Origin: Vreelandella halophila
Lineage (GTDB): Bacteria > Pseudomonadota > Gammaproteobacteria > Pseudomonadales > Oleiphilaceae
Direction: 5' to 3'
DNA: 64,000 nt
NCBI RefSeq assembly: GCF_019903425.1
Contig: NZ_JACHUZ010000011.1
Location: 1-64,000, forward strand
How positions within the stretch are numbered: position 1 is the first letter of the stretch; the number at the start of each line of letters is the position of its first letter. A program made the translations under genes and the position numbers. The notes under the pieces were generated by a model. That model had not been told where the DNA came from. It worked only from the letters and a program-made list of their open reading frames with translations, and did no database searches. This document shows, piece by piece, positions 15,072-25,776 of the stretch.

Positions 15072-16811
15072 ATGGCGGGAAAAAAACACCAACAGACCGC
15101 TCGCAGGCACGACCGCGTGGCCATGGCATCGTGGCGGCACCTGCTGGTGCTCGTTGCGGTACTGGGCTCCGCCGTCGCCGTCGCCGGTCGGCTGGTGGAG
15201 CTGCAGGTGCTGGACCATGAATTCCTGCGCAAGCAGGGCGAGGAGCGCACCGCCCGTGTTGAACCCATTGACGCCAACCGCGGCGTGATCCGCGACCGTC
15301 ACGGCGAGCCCCTGGCCATCAGCACCCCGGTGAAGACCCTCTGGGCCAACCCCGGTGAACTGCCCCCGGATCATCCCGCGATCCCCCGCCTCGCGGAGGT
15401 GGCGGAACTGGATGCGGAACAGCTGCGCGAACGCCTTGCCAGCAACAGCGAGCGTGAATTCCTCTACCTGCGTCGTAAGGTTCAGCCCGCCCTCGCGCGG
15501 GAAGTCATGGATCTGGGCGTTCCCGGCGTCTACAGCCGGCGTGAATACCGCCGCTATTACCCGGCCGGGGAGGTGGCTTCACACGTGGTCGGGTTTACCA
15601 ATATTGATGAGCAGGGCCAGGAGGGGCTGGAGCTCTCCTTCAATCACTGGCTGGCCGGTGAGAAGGGCAGCAAGCGCGTTCTCCGGGATAACCGTGGGCG
15701 CACCATCCGTGATCTCGGCCCCATCAAGGAAGCCCACCCCGGTAACGATCTCAGCCTGAGCCTTGATCTCAGGCTCCAGTACCTCGCCTACCGTGAGCTC
15801 AAGGCGGCGGTGGAGGCCCACGAGGCACGCGGCGGTACCGTTGTAATGCTGGATGCCGACACTGGCGAGATCCTGGCAATGGCCAACCAGCCCGCGCTCA
15901 ACCCGAATGATCGTGAGCAGAGGGATCCGGCTCGTGTCCGCAACCGCGCGATTACCGACCTTTACGAGCCGGGCTCAACCGTCAAGCCCTTTACGGCTGC
16001 AGCAGCACTTGAGTCCGGCGAGTTCACCCCGGAAACCGTCATCAACACCAGCCCCGGCTACCGCCAGATGGGCGCCTACACCATCCGGGACCACCGTGAT
16101 TATGGCCGGCTGTCGCTCAGCGAGATCATCGTCCGCTCTTCCAATGTTGGCATCAGCCGCGTCGCCTCCGAGCTTTCCGGGGAGCGGCTCCAGAACCTGT
16201 TCTACGGCGTGGGTTTCGGGCAGTCCACGGGCATCGGCTTCCCCGGGGAGTCGGTTGGCATCCTGCCGGCGAGCATGAACCTGCGGCCGGTGGAGGTGGC
16301 AGCACTCTCCTATGGCTATGGACTCAGCGTGAACGCACTGCAGATGGCCCAGGCTTACATGACCCTGGCCAATGGCGGCATCCGTTACCCGGTGACCCTG
16401 CTTAAAAACGATGAGGCCCCCAAGGGCCAGCGGGTGATGTCGAAAGAGACCGCACGCCAGGTCCGGGGGATGCTCGCCAGTGTTGTGGAAGAGGGTACCG
16501 GGACCCGGGCGGACCAGGGCATCTACCGCCTGGCGGGCAAGACCGGGACGGTCCACCTGGTTGGTGCCAGCGGCTATGAATCCGATCAGTACAAAGCCCT
16601 GTTCGCCGGCATGGGCCCGGTTGATGATCCGCAGGTGGTGACCGTGGTCACCGTTGATGCGCCTTCGCGTACCGAATACTACGGCGGTGAAGTGGCCGCG
16701 CCCATTTTTGGGCGCATCATGGGTGATGCGCTGCGGCTGCTGAATGTGAGCCCCTCCGGGGGTGCATCCATGGCCGACGAATCCAGCGGTGCTGAGGGAG
16801 GTCAGGGATGA
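15072..16811 (+). CDS. ftsI: Peptidoglycan D,D-transpeptidase FtsI (PBP3)
   Basis: Class B penicillin-binding protein that cross-links septal wall with FtsW. A short cytoplasmic part and one anchor (residues ~17-36) precede the pedestal domain (IDANRGVIRDRHGEPLAIS) and the transpeptidase domain. Active-site motifs are SxxK at S302-K305 (EPGSTVKPF), SxN in VRSSNVGIS and KTG in LAGKTGTVH. 579 residues (E. coli 588). The start is ATG 15072, four bases after ftsL. The stop overlaps murE by ATGA. Confidence 0.97.
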   Translation: MAGKKHQQTARRHDRVAMASWRHLLVLVAVLGSAVAVAGRLVELQVLDHEFLRKQGEERTARVEPIDANRGVIRDRHGEPLAISTPVKTLWANPGELPPDHPAIPRLAEVAELDAEQLRERLASNSEREFLYLRRKVQPALAREVMDLGVPGVYSRREYRRYYPAGEVASHVVGFTNIDEQGQEGLELSFNHWLAGEKGSKRVLRDNRGRTIRDLGPIKEAHPGNDLSLSLDLRLQYLAYRELKAAVEAHEARGGTVVMLDADTGEILAMANQPALNPNDREQRDPARVRNRAITDLYEPGSTVKPFTAAAALESGEFTPETVINTSPGYRQMGAYTIRDHRDYGRLSLSEIIVRSSNVGISRVASELSGERLQNLFYGVGFGQSTGIGFPGESVGILPASMNLRPVEVAALSYGYGLSVNALQMAQAYMTLANGGIRYPVTLLKNDEAPKGQRVMSKETARQVRGMLASVVEEGTGTRADQGIYRLAGKTGTVHLVGASGYESDQYKALFAGMGPVDDPQVVTVVTVDAPSRTEYYGGEVAAPIFGRIMGDALRLLNVSPSGGASMADESSGAEGGQG

Positions 16812-18298
16812 GCCACGTCGCGCACAGTCTCAAGAACCTTCTCCGGGACCGGGTTGCCATTCCCTCGGTACTGGATGTCTGGGTCCATGGGCTCAGTGCC
16901 GATAGCCGGCGTGTCCGTCCGGGGGATGCCTTCATCGCCCTGGCCGGCTCTCGGGAAGACGCCTGGGCGCATGTGGATGAGGCCGTGGCGAAGGGAGCGG
17001 CGGCGATCCTGCTTGAAGCCGACGCCGGAGAAAACCCAAGGGAGTACCTGGGGGCCGTTCTGGTGCCGGTTGCCGACCTGCCGGACTGTGTTGCGGGCCT
17101 GGCGGACTATTTCCATGGCCACCCATCCGCCCACCTCACCGTGGTCGGAGTGACCGGCACCAATGGCAAAACCTCGGTTACCGGCTTCATCGCGGCCATT
17201 CTGGAGGCAGGCGGTGTTCCCACGGCGACCATGGGAACGCTTGGCTACGCCTTCCGGGAATTCCAGGAAGAAGCCAGTCATACAACGCCGGACGTGGCCC
17301 GGGGTCATGATCTGCTTGCACGCTTCCTGGAGCAGGGGGCTAAAGCAGTGGTCATGGAGGTCTCATCCCATGCCCTCGTTCAGGGCCGTGTGGGCCGGGT
17401 GCGGTTTGATGCCGGTGTGTTCACCAATCTGTCGCCGGAACACCTGGACTACCACAGCGACATGGCCGCCTATGGCGCCGCCAAGGCGCGCCTGTTCACC
17501 GATCACGAACCGGAAATCGGCATCGTGAACGCGGACGATGAATTTGGCCGGCAACTGCCCGGTCAGCTGCCGGCCGAAACCCGTCTTTGGCGTTATGGCC
17601 ACACCGCGGAGCAGCTCGAGTGCCGCATCCGTGATCCCCGGCCCGCCTCCGAGGGCATGGCCGCGACCCTGGATACCCGCCTGGGACGGCTGTCATTGGA
17701 GACCCGTCTCATGGGCCATTTCAATATTGAGAACCTGGCGGCCGCCAGCGCCACGGCACTGGCCCTGGGCGTTCCGCCCAGGGTGGTCGAGGCCGCTGCC
17801 GGCGAGGTGGCAGCGCCGCCGGGGCGCCTCGAGCCCCATACGGCGGCCAATGGCCTGAAGCTGGTGATTGATTACGCCCACACCGCAGCGGCACTCGAAC
17901 AGGCGCTCACAGCGCTCAGGCCCCATGTCAACGGCGAGCTCTGGTGCGTGTTCGGTTGCGGTGGCAATCGCGACCAGGGCAAGCGCCCGGCGATGGGCGA
18001 GGTCGCGGTGCGGTTGGCGGATCATGTGATCCTGACGGATGACAATCCACGGGACGAAGCCCCAGAGGCTATCGTGGAGGGAATCCTTTCCGGAATGGCC
18101 GATGGCGTTGGCGTCCGGGTTATCCATGACCGGGATGAGGCCATTACCACCGCCTTCCGTGAAGCGGAACCGGCGGATCTGGTTCTGATTGCGGGCAAAG
18201 GGCATGAAACCACCCAGGAGCGTAACGGCGTCCGTATCGCCTTCAGCGATGCCGGGGTGGTACGCAGGCTGATCAGTAAGGGAGGGGAAGCAGCATGA
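16808..18298 (+). CDS. murE: UDP-MurNAc-L-Ala-D-Glu:meso-diaminopimelate ligase
   Basis: ATP-dependent ligase that adds the third stem-peptide residue. The Mur-ligase ATP site is GVTGTNGKTSVTGF. The later DNPRDEAP is the motif of meso-DAP-specific enzymes, so the wall should be DAP-type. AGKGHETTQERNG sits near the C-terminus. 496 residues (E. coli 495). It overlaps ftsI and murF by four bases each. Confidence 0.98.
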   Translation: MSHVAHSLKNLLRDRVAIPSVLDVWVHGLSADSRRVRPGDAFIALAGSREDAWAHVDEAVAKGAAAILLEADAGENPREYLGAVLVPVADLPDCVAGLADYFHGHPSAHLTVVGVTGTNGKTSVTGFIAAILEAGGVPTATMGTLGYAFREFQEEASHTTPDVARGHDLLARFLEQGAKAVVMEVSSHALVQGRVGRVRFDAGVFTNLSPEHLDYHSDMAAYGAAKARLFTDHEPEIGIVNADDEFGRQLPGQLPAETRLWRYGHTAEQLECRIRDPRPASEGMAATLDTRLGRLSLETRLMGHFNIENLAAASATALALGVPPRVVEAAAGEVAAPPGRLEPHTAANGLKLVIDYAHTAAALEQALTALRPHVNGELWCVFGCGGNRDQGKRPAMGEVAVRLADHVILTDDNPRDEAPEAIVEGILSGMADGVGVRVIHDRDEAITTAFREAEPADLVLIAGKGHETTQERNGVRIAFSDAGVVRRLISKGGEAA

Positions 18299-19665
18299 TG
18301 CGTGCATTCTCCCTGGCGGAAATCACCCCCCTGGTCCAGGGCACCCTGCGCGGTGAGGACCTGTTCTTCACTCGTGTAGGCATTGATACCCGCACGCTGC
18401 CAAAAGGGGCCCTCTATGTGGCCCTGAGTGGTGACCGGTTCGACGGTCACGATTTCGTGCGCGAAGCCGAAAAGGCGGGGGCCTGCGCCATCATCGCCGA
18501 GAAGGAGGTGGACGCCAGCATGCCGGTGATCCAGGTGCGGGACAGCCGGTATGCACTGGGGCGCCTTGCCGGGCTCAACCGTTCCGAATTCGCGGGGAAG
18601 CTGGTGGCTATTACCGGTAGCTCCGGTAAGACCACTACCCGGCAGATGATGCAGACGGTGCTGGCGGAAGCCGGCTCCGTGATGGCAACCGAGGGCAACC
18701 TGAACAATGAGATCGGTGCGCCGCTGACCCTTTTCCGGCTTGGGCCGGATACGGATTACGCGGTTGTGGAGCTGGGGGCCAGCGGGCTCGGCGAGATCGC
18801 CTGGACCGGATCCCTGTCCGCGCCGGATGTCGGCATCATCGCCAACGCCAGCGAGGCGCACCTGGAGGGCTTTGGCAGCCTTGAGAACATCATCTCCGCC
18901 AAGGGCGAGATCATTGACTCAGTGCGCGCCGGGGGCACCGTCATCCTGAACCACGACGACGACGCCTTTGAGGAATGGCGCGCACGCGCCGGCATGCGCC
19001 GGGTGCTCAGCGTCTCTGCGGACGGGCGTCAGGATGCCAGCTTCCGGGCGGAAGCCATGCGTGAGGATGCCGATGGCATTGCCTTCACACTGCTCGGGGA
19101 TGCCGTGACCGCCACCGACATCCGGCTGCCCATTCCGGGCCGGCACAACGTGGCCAACGCCCTTCTGGTGGCGGCCGCAGCGCACAGCCTGGGGCTGGAT
19201 ATGGACCGGGTTTCCTGGGGGCTGGCAAAAACACCGGCCGTTTCCGGTCGGCTGGAGCCGATAACACTGCGGCCCGGCATCCGGATTCTCAACGACAGCT
19301 ACAACGCCAATCCGGCCTCCATGGCGGCCGCGCTCAGGACACTCGCTGCTATGCCGGCACCGCGTATGGCGCTGTTGGGGGATATGGCGGAACTGGGGTC
19401 GGAAGCTGCCAGCCAGCACCGGGCTCTGGGAGAGCTGGCCCGGCAGCTGGGTATTGAACAACTGATGGTCACCGGAAGCCATACCAGCGATTACGCCGAT
19501 GGCTTCGGTGACGGGACCCATACCGGTGATGCCCCGGAAGCACTGGCGGACCGGGTATGGGACGAACTGGGGGAGACCGCCTCGATCTTGGTCAAGGGCT
19601 CGCGCAGCGCGGGCATGGACCGGGCGGTTACCCGTCTCAAAGAGAGGAACGACGACGCATGCTAG
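18295..19665 (+). CDS. murF: UDP-MurNAc-tripeptide:D-Ala-D-Ala ligase
   Basis: Adds the D-Ala-D-Ala dipeptide to complete the pentapeptide precursor. The nucleotide loop is [15 protein letters not shown], followed by [15 protein letters not shown], a MurF signature. The central and C-terminal domains show [33 protein letters not shown] and [12 protein letters not shown]. 456 residues (E. coli 452). It overlaps murE by four bases and the mraY start by seven. Confidence 0.98.
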   Translation: MMRAFSLAEITPLVQGTLRGEDLFFTRVGIDTRTLPKGALYVALSGDRFDGHDFVREAEKAGACAIIAEKEVDASMPVIQVRDSRYALGRLAGLNRSEFAGKLVAITGSSGKTTTRQMMQTVLAEAGSVMATEGNLNNEIGAPLTLFRLGPDTDYAVVELGASGLGEIAWTGSLSAPDVGIIANASEAHLEGFGSLENIISAKGEIIDSVRAGGTVILNHDDDAFEEWRARAGMRRVLSVSADGRQDASFRAEAMREDADGIAFTLLGDAVTATDIRLPIPGRHNVANALLVAAAAHSLGLDMDRVSWGLAKTPAVSGRLEPITLRPGIRILNDSYNANPASMAAALRTLAAMPAPRMALLGDMAELGSEAASQHRALGELARQLGIEQLMVTGSHTSDYADGFGDGTHTGDAPEALADRVWDELGETASILVKGSRSAGMDRAVTRLKERNDDAC

Positions 19666-20744
19666 TCTGGCTGACTGATTTTCTGGCGCAGTACATCAGC
19701 GGCTTTGCCGTGTTCCAGTACATTACGCTCCGGGGCATTATGGGCGTGCTGACGGCACTGCTGACCTCGCTGCTTATCGGCCCCGCCATGATCCGGCATC
19801 TGGCCCAGTACCAGATCGGCCAGGCGGTGCGGGATGACGGTCCCGAAACACACCTCAGCAAGGCCGGTACCCCTACCATGGGCGGTGCGCTCATCCTGGT
19901 GGCGGTGGCGCTGAGTACCCTCCTGTGGTCGGACCTGACCAACCGCTATGTCTGGATCACGCTGGGCGTGACGCTGGCATTCGGCGCTATTGGCTGGGTT
20001 GATGACTACCGCAAGGTGGTGGAGCGCAATCCCAAAGGGCTGCCGGCGCGCTGGAAATACTTCTGGCAGTCAGTGACCGGGTTTCTGGCAGCCGTGGCCC
20101 TCTACGCCACCGCCACGTTGCCCCAGGAGATCACCCTGATCATGCCGTTCTTCAAGGACTTCGGCCTGTTGATGGGGCCGATTGCCTTTGTGGTACTGAG
20201 CTACCTGGTGATTGTCGGCAGCAGCAACGCCGTCAACCTCACCGACGGACTGGATGGGTTGGCCATCATGCCGACGGTCATGGTCGGCGCCGCCCTGGGA
20301 ATCTTTGCCTATGCCTCCGGTCACGCTAATTTTGCGGACTACCTGCAGATTCCGAACCTGCCGGGCACCGGCGAACTGCTTGTCTACTGCGGCGCCCTGG
20401 TCGGGGCTGGTCTGGGCTTTCTGTGGTTCAACACCTATCCCGCGCAGGTCTTCATGGGGGATGTGGGCTCCCTGGCGCTGGGTGCGGGCCTTGGCGTTCT
20501 GGCGGTCATCGTCCGCCAGGAGATCGTGCTGTTCATCATGGGCGGCATCTTTGTGGTGGAAACCCTCTCAGTCATCGTCCAGGTGGCGTCGTTCAAGCTC
20601 ACCGGGCGGCGGGTCTTCCGCATGGCGCCACTGCATCACCACTTTGAACTCAAGGGCTGGCCGGAGCCGCGCGTGATTGTGCGGTTCTGGGTCATCACGG
20701 TCATTCTCGTACTCGTGGGTCTCGCGACCCTCAAGCTGAGGTAG
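19659..20744 (+). CDS. mraY: Phospho-MurNAc-pentapeptide transferase MraY
   Basis: Integral membrane enzyme that transfers phospho-MurNAc-pentapeptide to undecaprenyl phosphate, making lipid I. Ten membrane helices are expected; the catalytic cytoplasmic segments include [26 protein letters not shown] (Asp pair), the [10 protein letters not shown] motif and [13 protein letters not shown]. 361 residues (E. coli 360). The start is ATG 19659 ([13 protein letters not shown]), overlapping the end of murF; longer upstream frames lie within murF. Confidence 0.98.
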   Translation: MLVWLTDFLAQYISGFAVFQYITLRGIMGVLTALLTSLLIGPAMIRHLAQYQIGQAVRDDGPETHLSKAGTPTMGGALILVAVALSTLLWSDLTNRYVWITLGVTLAFGAIGWVDDYRKVVERNPKGLPARWKYFWQSVTGFLAAVALYATATLPQEITLIMPFFKDFGLLMGPIAFVVLSYLVIVGSSNAVNLTDGLDGLAIMPTVMVGAALGIFAYASGHANFADYLQIPNLPGTGELLVYCGALVGAGLGFLWFNTYPAQVFMGDVGSLALGAGLGVLAVIVRQEIVLFIMGGIFVVETLSVIVQVASFKLTGRRVFRMAPLHHHFELKGWPEPRVIVRFWVITVILVLVGLATLKLR

Positions 20745-20755
20745 GGCAGACAGTC

Positions 20756-22096
20756 ATGGCACTGATCGCATCGGATCGTCGCACACTGATCGTTGGGCTG
20801 GGAGCTACCGGCCTTTCGTGTGTGCGTCATTGCCATGCGCTCGGCCGTCAGCTGGCCGTGACGGACAGCCGTGCCCAGCCACCCGGGCTTGATGAAGTGC
20901 GGGCGCACTGGCCGGACGTGGAAGTGGCGACCGGGGAATTCGACCCTGACTGGTTCCGCAGCTTCGATGAACTCATCGTCAGTCCCGGGGTCAGCCTTGA
21001 TGAACCAGCGATTGTGGCGGCCGCCGACGCGGGCGCGCGCATTTCCGGCGATCTTGACCTGTTCCGCGAGGCGGTGGAGGCACCGGTGGTGGCCATCACC
21101 GGCTCCAACGGCAAGAGCACGGTTACCACGCTGCTCGGAGAGATGACCGCGGAGGCCGGCGTGAACGCCGGGTTTGGCGGCAATCTGGGTACGCCCGCGC
21201 TGGATCTGATTGCGCCGGATGTGCCGCTCTACATCCTGGAGGTTTCCAGCTTCCAGCTGGAACGCACCACCGACCTGAAAGCCGAGGTGGCCACCGTCCT
21301 GAATGTCAGCGATGACCACATGGACCGCTACCCGGACCGCATGAGCTACTTCCAGGCTAAGCACCGGATCTTCCAGGGCGCGCGCAACGCCGTGGTGAAC
21401 CTGGACGATCCCCTGAGCCAGCCCCTGCTCAACGAGGGCATGGTGCCGCACTTCTTCGGCCTCTTCCGGGTGGATCTCGGGGTCTTCAGCACCCGCGAGG
21501 ACGAAACCGGTCTCTGGCTGACCCATGGCCTGGACAACCTGATGCACGCCCGCGAGCTGGCCGTGGCCGGCATGCACAACATCGCCAACGTGCTGGCGGC
21601 ACTGGCACTGGGCAATGCCATCGGGCTGCCGATGGAGCCCATGCTGGCGGCGGCCCGCCGGTTCCGGGGCCTGCCGCACCGCAGCCAGAGCCTGCGGGAA
21701 TTCAACGGTGTGCTCTGGGTGAACGATTCCAAGGCTACCAATGTGGGTGCCACCCGCGCGGCGATCGAAAGCCTGGCTCCCTCCGATGGCCAGCTGGTGC
21801 TGATCGCCGGGGGCGATGCCAAGGGCGCGGACCTGTCCCCTCTGGTAGAGGCGGTTACGGGCCGGGTCCGCCATCTGGTGCTCATGGGTCAGGATGCGCC
21901 GATCCTGGAAGAAGCTTTCGGTGATCGTGTAGCCAGTACACGCGTCGGCACCATGGAGGAAGCGGTCAGGGTTGCGGCGGGCCAGGCATGTGCCGGCGAC
22001 CGGGTATTGCTTTCCCCGGCGTGCTCGAGTCTGGATCAGTACAGTAGCTATGAGGCCCGTGGCGATGCCTTCGCCCGGGCCGTGGAGGCGCTATGA
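20756..22096 (+). CDS. murD: UDP-MurNAc-L-alanine:D-glutamate ligase
   Basis: Adds D-Glu as the second stem residue. The N-terminal Rossmann part reads LIVGLGATGLSCVRH, the ATP loop is ITGSNGKSTVTTLLGEM, and LEVSSFQLE and NDSKATNVGAT follow in the central and C-terminal domains. 446 residues (E. coli 438). It starts 11 bases after mraY and overlaps ftsW by ATGA. Confidence 0.97.
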   Translation: MALIASDRRTLIVGLGATGLSCVRHCHALGRQLAVTDSRAQPPGLDEVRAHWPDVEVATGEFDPDWFRSFDELIVSPGVSLDEPAIVAAADAGARISGDLDLFREAVEAPVVAITGSNGKSTVTTLLGEMTAEAGVNAGFGGNLGTPALDLIAPDVPLYILEVSSFQLERTTDLKAEVATVLNVSDDHMDRYPDRMSYFQAKHRIFQGARNAVVNLDDPLSQPLLNEGMVPHFFGLFRVDLGVFSTREDETGLWLTHGLDNLMHARELAVAGMHNIANVLAALALGNAIGLPMEPMLAAARRFRGLPHRSQSLREFNGVLWVNDSKATNVGATRAAIESLAPSDGQLVLIAGGDAKGADLSPLVEAVTGRVRHLVLMGQDAPILEEAFGDRVASTRVGTMEEAVRVAAGQACAGDRVLLSPACSSLDQYSSYEARGDAFARAVEAL

Positions 22097-23250
22097 CGGC
22101 GGTTGCGGGAAACATGCCCATCCGTGCACCGCGGCGCGAACTCACGGCGCTGCTGTTGAGCGCGGGTGTGCTGCTGACACTGGGCATTGTGATGATTGGC
22201 TCGGCTTCCATGGACGTGGCGGCACAGAACTACGGCAACCCGCTGCATTTTGTCCTGCGCCAGAGCGTCTATGTGGTGCTGGGCTGTCTGGCGGGGCTGG
22301 TTGCGGCCAACATTCCGCTGGTGTGGTGGCTGCGTGGTGCCTGGCTGTGGCTGGCCGGCGCCTTTCTGCTGCTGATCCTGGTGCTTACGCCGCTGGGAGT
22401 CACTGTCAATGGCAGCACCCGCTGGATTTCCCTGGGCGCCGCGAACCTTCAGGTATCAGAGGCGGCCAAGTGGCTGCTGGTGGTCTATCTGGCCGGCTAT
22501 GTGGTCCGGCGCCATGCGGAAGTGGTGGATACCTGGCCCGGCGTGCTCAAGCCCCTGGCCATACTGGGGGCTGCCAGCGGGCTTCTGCTGGCCCAGCCGG
22601 ACTTCGGTGCCGTGGTGGTCCTGATGGCGGCTGCCTTTGGCGTTATCTTCGTCAGCGGTGTCGGGCTGGGCCGTTTCCTGGTGGTGAGCCTGACCGGTCT
22701 GGCCCTGGGCGCCGCGGCGCTGTTCAGCCAGCCGTACCGGATTGAGCGCCTTGTGGCCTACCTCGATCCCTGGAAGGACCAGTTCAATTCCGGCTATCAG
22801 CTGACCCAGGCGCTGATCGCCTTCGGTCGTGGCGAATGGACTGGCGCCGGCCTGGGCAACTCGATCCAGAAACTGTTCTACCTGCCGGAAGCCCACACGG
22901 ATTTCATCTTTGCCATCGCTGCCGAGGAATTCGGTCTGCTGGGGGCGCTGGGCATCCTGGTGACATTCACGGTGCTCGTTCTCAGTGGTCTGCGTATTGC
23001 GCGCCAGGCCCGGGATGCCGGCATGACGTTCGGCGCCTGCCTGGCCTACGGCCTGACGCTTCTGATCGCGCTCCAGGCCTACATCAACATGGCGGTGAAC
23101 ACGGGGCTGCTTCCCACCAAGGGCCTGACCCTGCCGCTCGTCAGCTATGGCGGCTCCAGCCTGGTTGTGACCTGCGTCACCATTGGTGTGATCGCCCGGG
23201 TCCAGATGGAAGTGGAAGATCAGCGGGCGCAGGAGGGCGAGGCATCATGA
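22093..23250 (+). CDS. ftsW: Septal peptidoglycan glycosyltransferase FtsW
   Basis: SEDS-family polymerase that, with FtsI, builds septal wall from lipid II. About ten membrane helices. SEDS blocks are NGSTRWISLGAANLQVSEAAKWLLV, LLLAQPDFGAVVVL with the catalytic-type Asp, DPWKDQFNSGYQLTQALIAFGRGEWTGAGLGNS, LPEAHTDFIFAIAAEEFG and LPTKGLTLPLVSYGGSSLV. 385 residues, shorter than E. coli (414) mainly at the N-terminus. It overlaps murD and murG by four bases each. Confidence 0.97.
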   Translation: MTAVAGNMPIRAPRRELTALLLSAGVLLTLGIVMIGSASMDVAAQNYGNPLHFVLRQSVYVVLGCLAGLVAANIPLVWWLRGAWLWLAGAFLLLILVLTPLGVTVNGSTRWISLGAANLQVSEAAKWLLVVYLAGYVVRRHAEVVDTWPGVLKPLAILGAASGLLLAQPDFGAVVVLMAAAFGVIFVSGVGLGRFLVVSLTGLALGAAALFSQPYRIERLVAYLDPWKDQFNSGYQLTQALIAFGRGEWTGAGLGNSIQKLFYLPEAHTDFIFAIAAEEFGLLGALGILVTFTVLVLSGLRIARQARDAGMTFGACLAYGLTLLIALQAYINMAVNTGLLPTKGLTLPLVSYGGSSLVVTCVTIGVIARVQMEVEDQRAQEGEAS

Positions 23251-24329
23251 GCCAGCGTTTCCTGATCATGGCGGGTGGCACAGGTGGGCATGTTTTCCCG
23301 GCACTGGCCACTGCGGAAGCCCTTCGCGAGAAGGGCCATGAAGTCGCCTGGCTCGGATCCAGTGGCGGTATGGAAGCCGACCTGATCGGTGGCAGGGACA
23401 TTCCCCTTTACCTGATCGAGGTTTCGGGGCTGCGGGGCAAGGGCGATCTCACCCGCCTGGCGGCACCGGTGAAGCTGGTGCGGGCCCTGTGGCAGGCGTT
23501 TGCGGTGGTCCGCCGTTTCCGCCCTGACTGCGTGCTCGGCATGGGTGGTTTCGCAGCCGGGCCGGGCGGTCTTGCGGCCTGGCTGCTGCGCCGGCCACTG
23601 GTGATCCACGAACAGAATGCGATTGCCGGTATGACCAACCAGTGGCTCTCGCACCTGGCCGAGATCACGCTGGAGGCATTCCCCGGCGCCTATGGAACGA
23701 AGACCGTGACCCGCTGCACCGGTAATCCGGTGCGTCAGGACCTGACGGGGCTCCCTGAACCGGCGGAACGTGTCGGTCGTGGGCAGAAGCTGAAACTGCT
23801 GGTACTCGGGGGCAGCCGCGGTGCCCGAGCCATCAATGAGGTGGTGCCGGAGGCGCTGAAAACGCTGGAGGCCGGTCGACAGCCGGAGGTCCGCCATCAG
23901 TGTGGCCGGGATCATCTGGAAAGCACCCGGGAGACCTACGCGGATGCGGGCGTCCCGGCGGACGTGGTGCCCTTTATCGGGAACATGGCCGAAGCCTACG
24001 GCTGGGCCGACCTGGTGGTCTGCCGGGCGGGCGCCCTGACGCTGGCGGAGCTCGCCTGTGTAGGCGTGGGGTCCGTGCTGGTGCCTTTCCCGCATGCAGT
24101 GGATGACCATCAGACGGCCAACGCGCGCCATCTCAGCGATGCAGGGGCAGCCCTTCTGATGCCCCAGTCCCAGCTGGATGCGGCGGGGCTGGCGCGCGAA
24201 ATCCAGCGTCTCAGTGAAGACCGTGAGGCGCTGCGCACCATGGCGGAACGGGCCCGCGAGCTGGCGGTCCCGGACGCCACCGAACGTGTTGTCAATTACT
24301 GTCTGGAGGCGGCTCATGGCCGAGCGTAA
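23247..24329 (+). CDS. murG: UDP-GlcNAc transferase MurG (lipid II synthase)
   Basis: Membrane-associated GT28 glycosyltransferase that adds GlcNAc to lipid I. The first G-loop is [48 protein letters not shown], the acceptor/donor cleft [20 protein letters not shown] and the donor motif [12 protein letters not shown] follow. 360 residues (E. coli 355). ATG 23247 overlaps the ftsW stop. Confidence 0.98.
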   Translation: MSQRFLIMAGGTGGHVFPALATAEALREKGHEVAWLGSSGGMEADLIGGRDIPLYLIEVSGLRGKGDLTRLAAPVKLVRALWQAFAVVRRFRPDCVLGMGGFAAGPGGLAAWLLRRPLVIHEQNAIAGMTNQWLSHLAEITLEAFPGAYGTKTVTRCTGNPVRQDLTGLPEPAERVGRGQKLKLLVLGGSRGARAINEVVPEALKTLEAGRQPEVRHQCGRDHLESTRETYADAGVPADVVPFIGNMAEAYGWADLVVCRAGALTLAELACVGVGSVLVPFPHAVDDHQTANARHLSDAGAALLMPQSQLDAAGLAREIQRLSEDREALRTMAERARELAVPDATERVVNYCLEAAHGRA

Positions 24330-25776
24330 TACCAGCCCCATGGTCCATGACGTGCCCGAGATGCGGCGTATCCGCGGGATCCACTTCGTGGGTATCGGCG
24401 GCGCCGGTATGAGCGGGATCGCGGAAGTGCTCTACAACCAGGGCTATGAGGTCACCGGCTCCGATATCCGCGAAAGCGCCGTGACCCGGCACCTGGGAGG
24501 GCTGGGGATCCGGGTGGCCATCGGGCACCGTGGCGAGAACAGTGCCGATGCGGACGTGGTCGTGGTTTCCAGCGCCGTCGATGAATCCAATCCCGAGGTC
24601 GTCACGGCCCGCGAAAACCGTGTTCCGGTGGTTCCGCGGGCGGAGATGCTGGCCGAGATCATGCGCTACCGCCACGGCATTGCGGTGGCGGGCACCCATG
24701 GCAAGACCACGACCACCAGCCTGATCGCCTCGATTCTGGGCGAGGGCGGCCTGGACCCCACTTTCGTGATCGGCGGCAAGCTCAACAGCGCCGGCACCAA
24801 TGCCCAGCTCGGGCGTTCGCGTTACCTGGTGGCGGAGGCCGACGAGAGCGATGCCTCCTTCCTGCACCTGACACCGGTGATCAGCGTGGTGACCAACATC
24901 GATGCGGATCACATGCATACGTACGGCGGGGATTTCGAGAAGCTCAAGCAGACCTTCGTGGAGTTCCTGCACAGCCTTCCGTTCTACGGTGTGGCCATCA
25001 TGTGCTGTGACGATCCCCGCGTGCGGGAAGTGGCGGAGCGCATCTCGCGGGCCGTGATCACCTATGGTTTCAGCGAGGATGCCGACTACCGCGCCGTGGA
25101 CGTGAGCACGGACGGCTTCAGTACCGGTTTCCGCGCCCTGCGTCCCGACGGTTATGCGGACCTGCAGGTACGCCTGCGCATGCCGGGCCGGCACAACGTC
25201 CTCAATGCCATGGCAGCCATTGCCGTTGCCACGGATGAGGGCGTCGGGGATGAGGATATTCTGAGGGCGCTGGAGCATTTCTCCGGTGTCGGCCGTCGCT
25301 TCCAGGTCTACGGCGACTACCCGGTAGCCGGGGGCGAGGTCACGCTGGTGGACGACTACGGGCACCATCCACGTGAGGTGGAGGCGGTGATCCAGGGTGT
25401 GCGCGATGCCTGGCCCGGTCGTCGCCTGGTCATGATCTACCAGCCGCACCGGTTCAGCCGGACCAGTGATCTCTATGACGATTTTGTGCGGGTGCTGTCC
25501 ACCGTGGACGTGCTGCTGATGCTGGATGTCTACGCGGCGGGCGAGCAGCCGATTCCGGGCGCGGACAGCCGCAGCCTGTGCCGGAGCATGCGCCAGCGGG
25601 GCCAGCTGGATCCGGTGTTCGTGGAGGATACGGATCGTGTTGAGGACCTGCTGGGGAACCTGCTCCAGCCCGGCGACCTGCTTATTACCCAGGGGGCTGG
25701 CGACATCGGAGGCCTGTCGGCACGCCTTGCGGCCAACGGACTGACGGGCAGTGGAGGTGATCATGACGGTCACTGA
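24316..25776 (+). CDS. murC: UDP-N-acetylmuramate:L-alanine ligase
   Basis: First amino-acid ligase of the pathway. The N-terminal domain has [29 protein letters not shown], the ATP loop is [18 protein letters not shown], and the later [14 protein letters not shown] and [16 protein letters not shown] are MurC signatures. 486 residues (E. coli 491). ATG 24316 overlaps murG by 14 bases. A paralogous ligase, mpl, starts at 63576; the D-D-Y-G-H-H-P motif and context identify this one as murC. Confidence 0.97.
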   Translation: MAERNTSPMVHDVPEMRRIRGIHFVGIGGAGMSGIAEVLYNQGYEVTGSDIRESAVTRHLGGLGIRVAIGHRGENSADADVVVVSSAVDESNPEVVTARENRVPVVPRAEMLAEIMRYRHGIAVAGTHGKTTTTSLIASILGEGGLDPTFVIGGKLNSAGTNAQLGRSRYLVAEADESDASFLHLTPVISVVTNIDADHMHTYGGDFEKLKQTFVEFLHSLPFYGVAIMCCDDPRVREVAERISRAVITYGFSEDADYRAVDVSTDGFSTGFRALRPDGYADLQVRLRMPGRHNVLNAMAAIAVATDEGVGDEDILRALEHFSGVGRRFQVYGDYPVAGGEVTLVDDYGHHPREVEAVIQGVRDAWPGRRLVMIYQPHRFSRTSDLYDDFVRVLSTVDVLLMLDVYAAGEQPIPGADSRSLCRSMRQRGQLDPVFVEDTDRVEDLLGNLLQPGDLLITQGAGDIGGLSARLAANGLTGSGGDHDGH

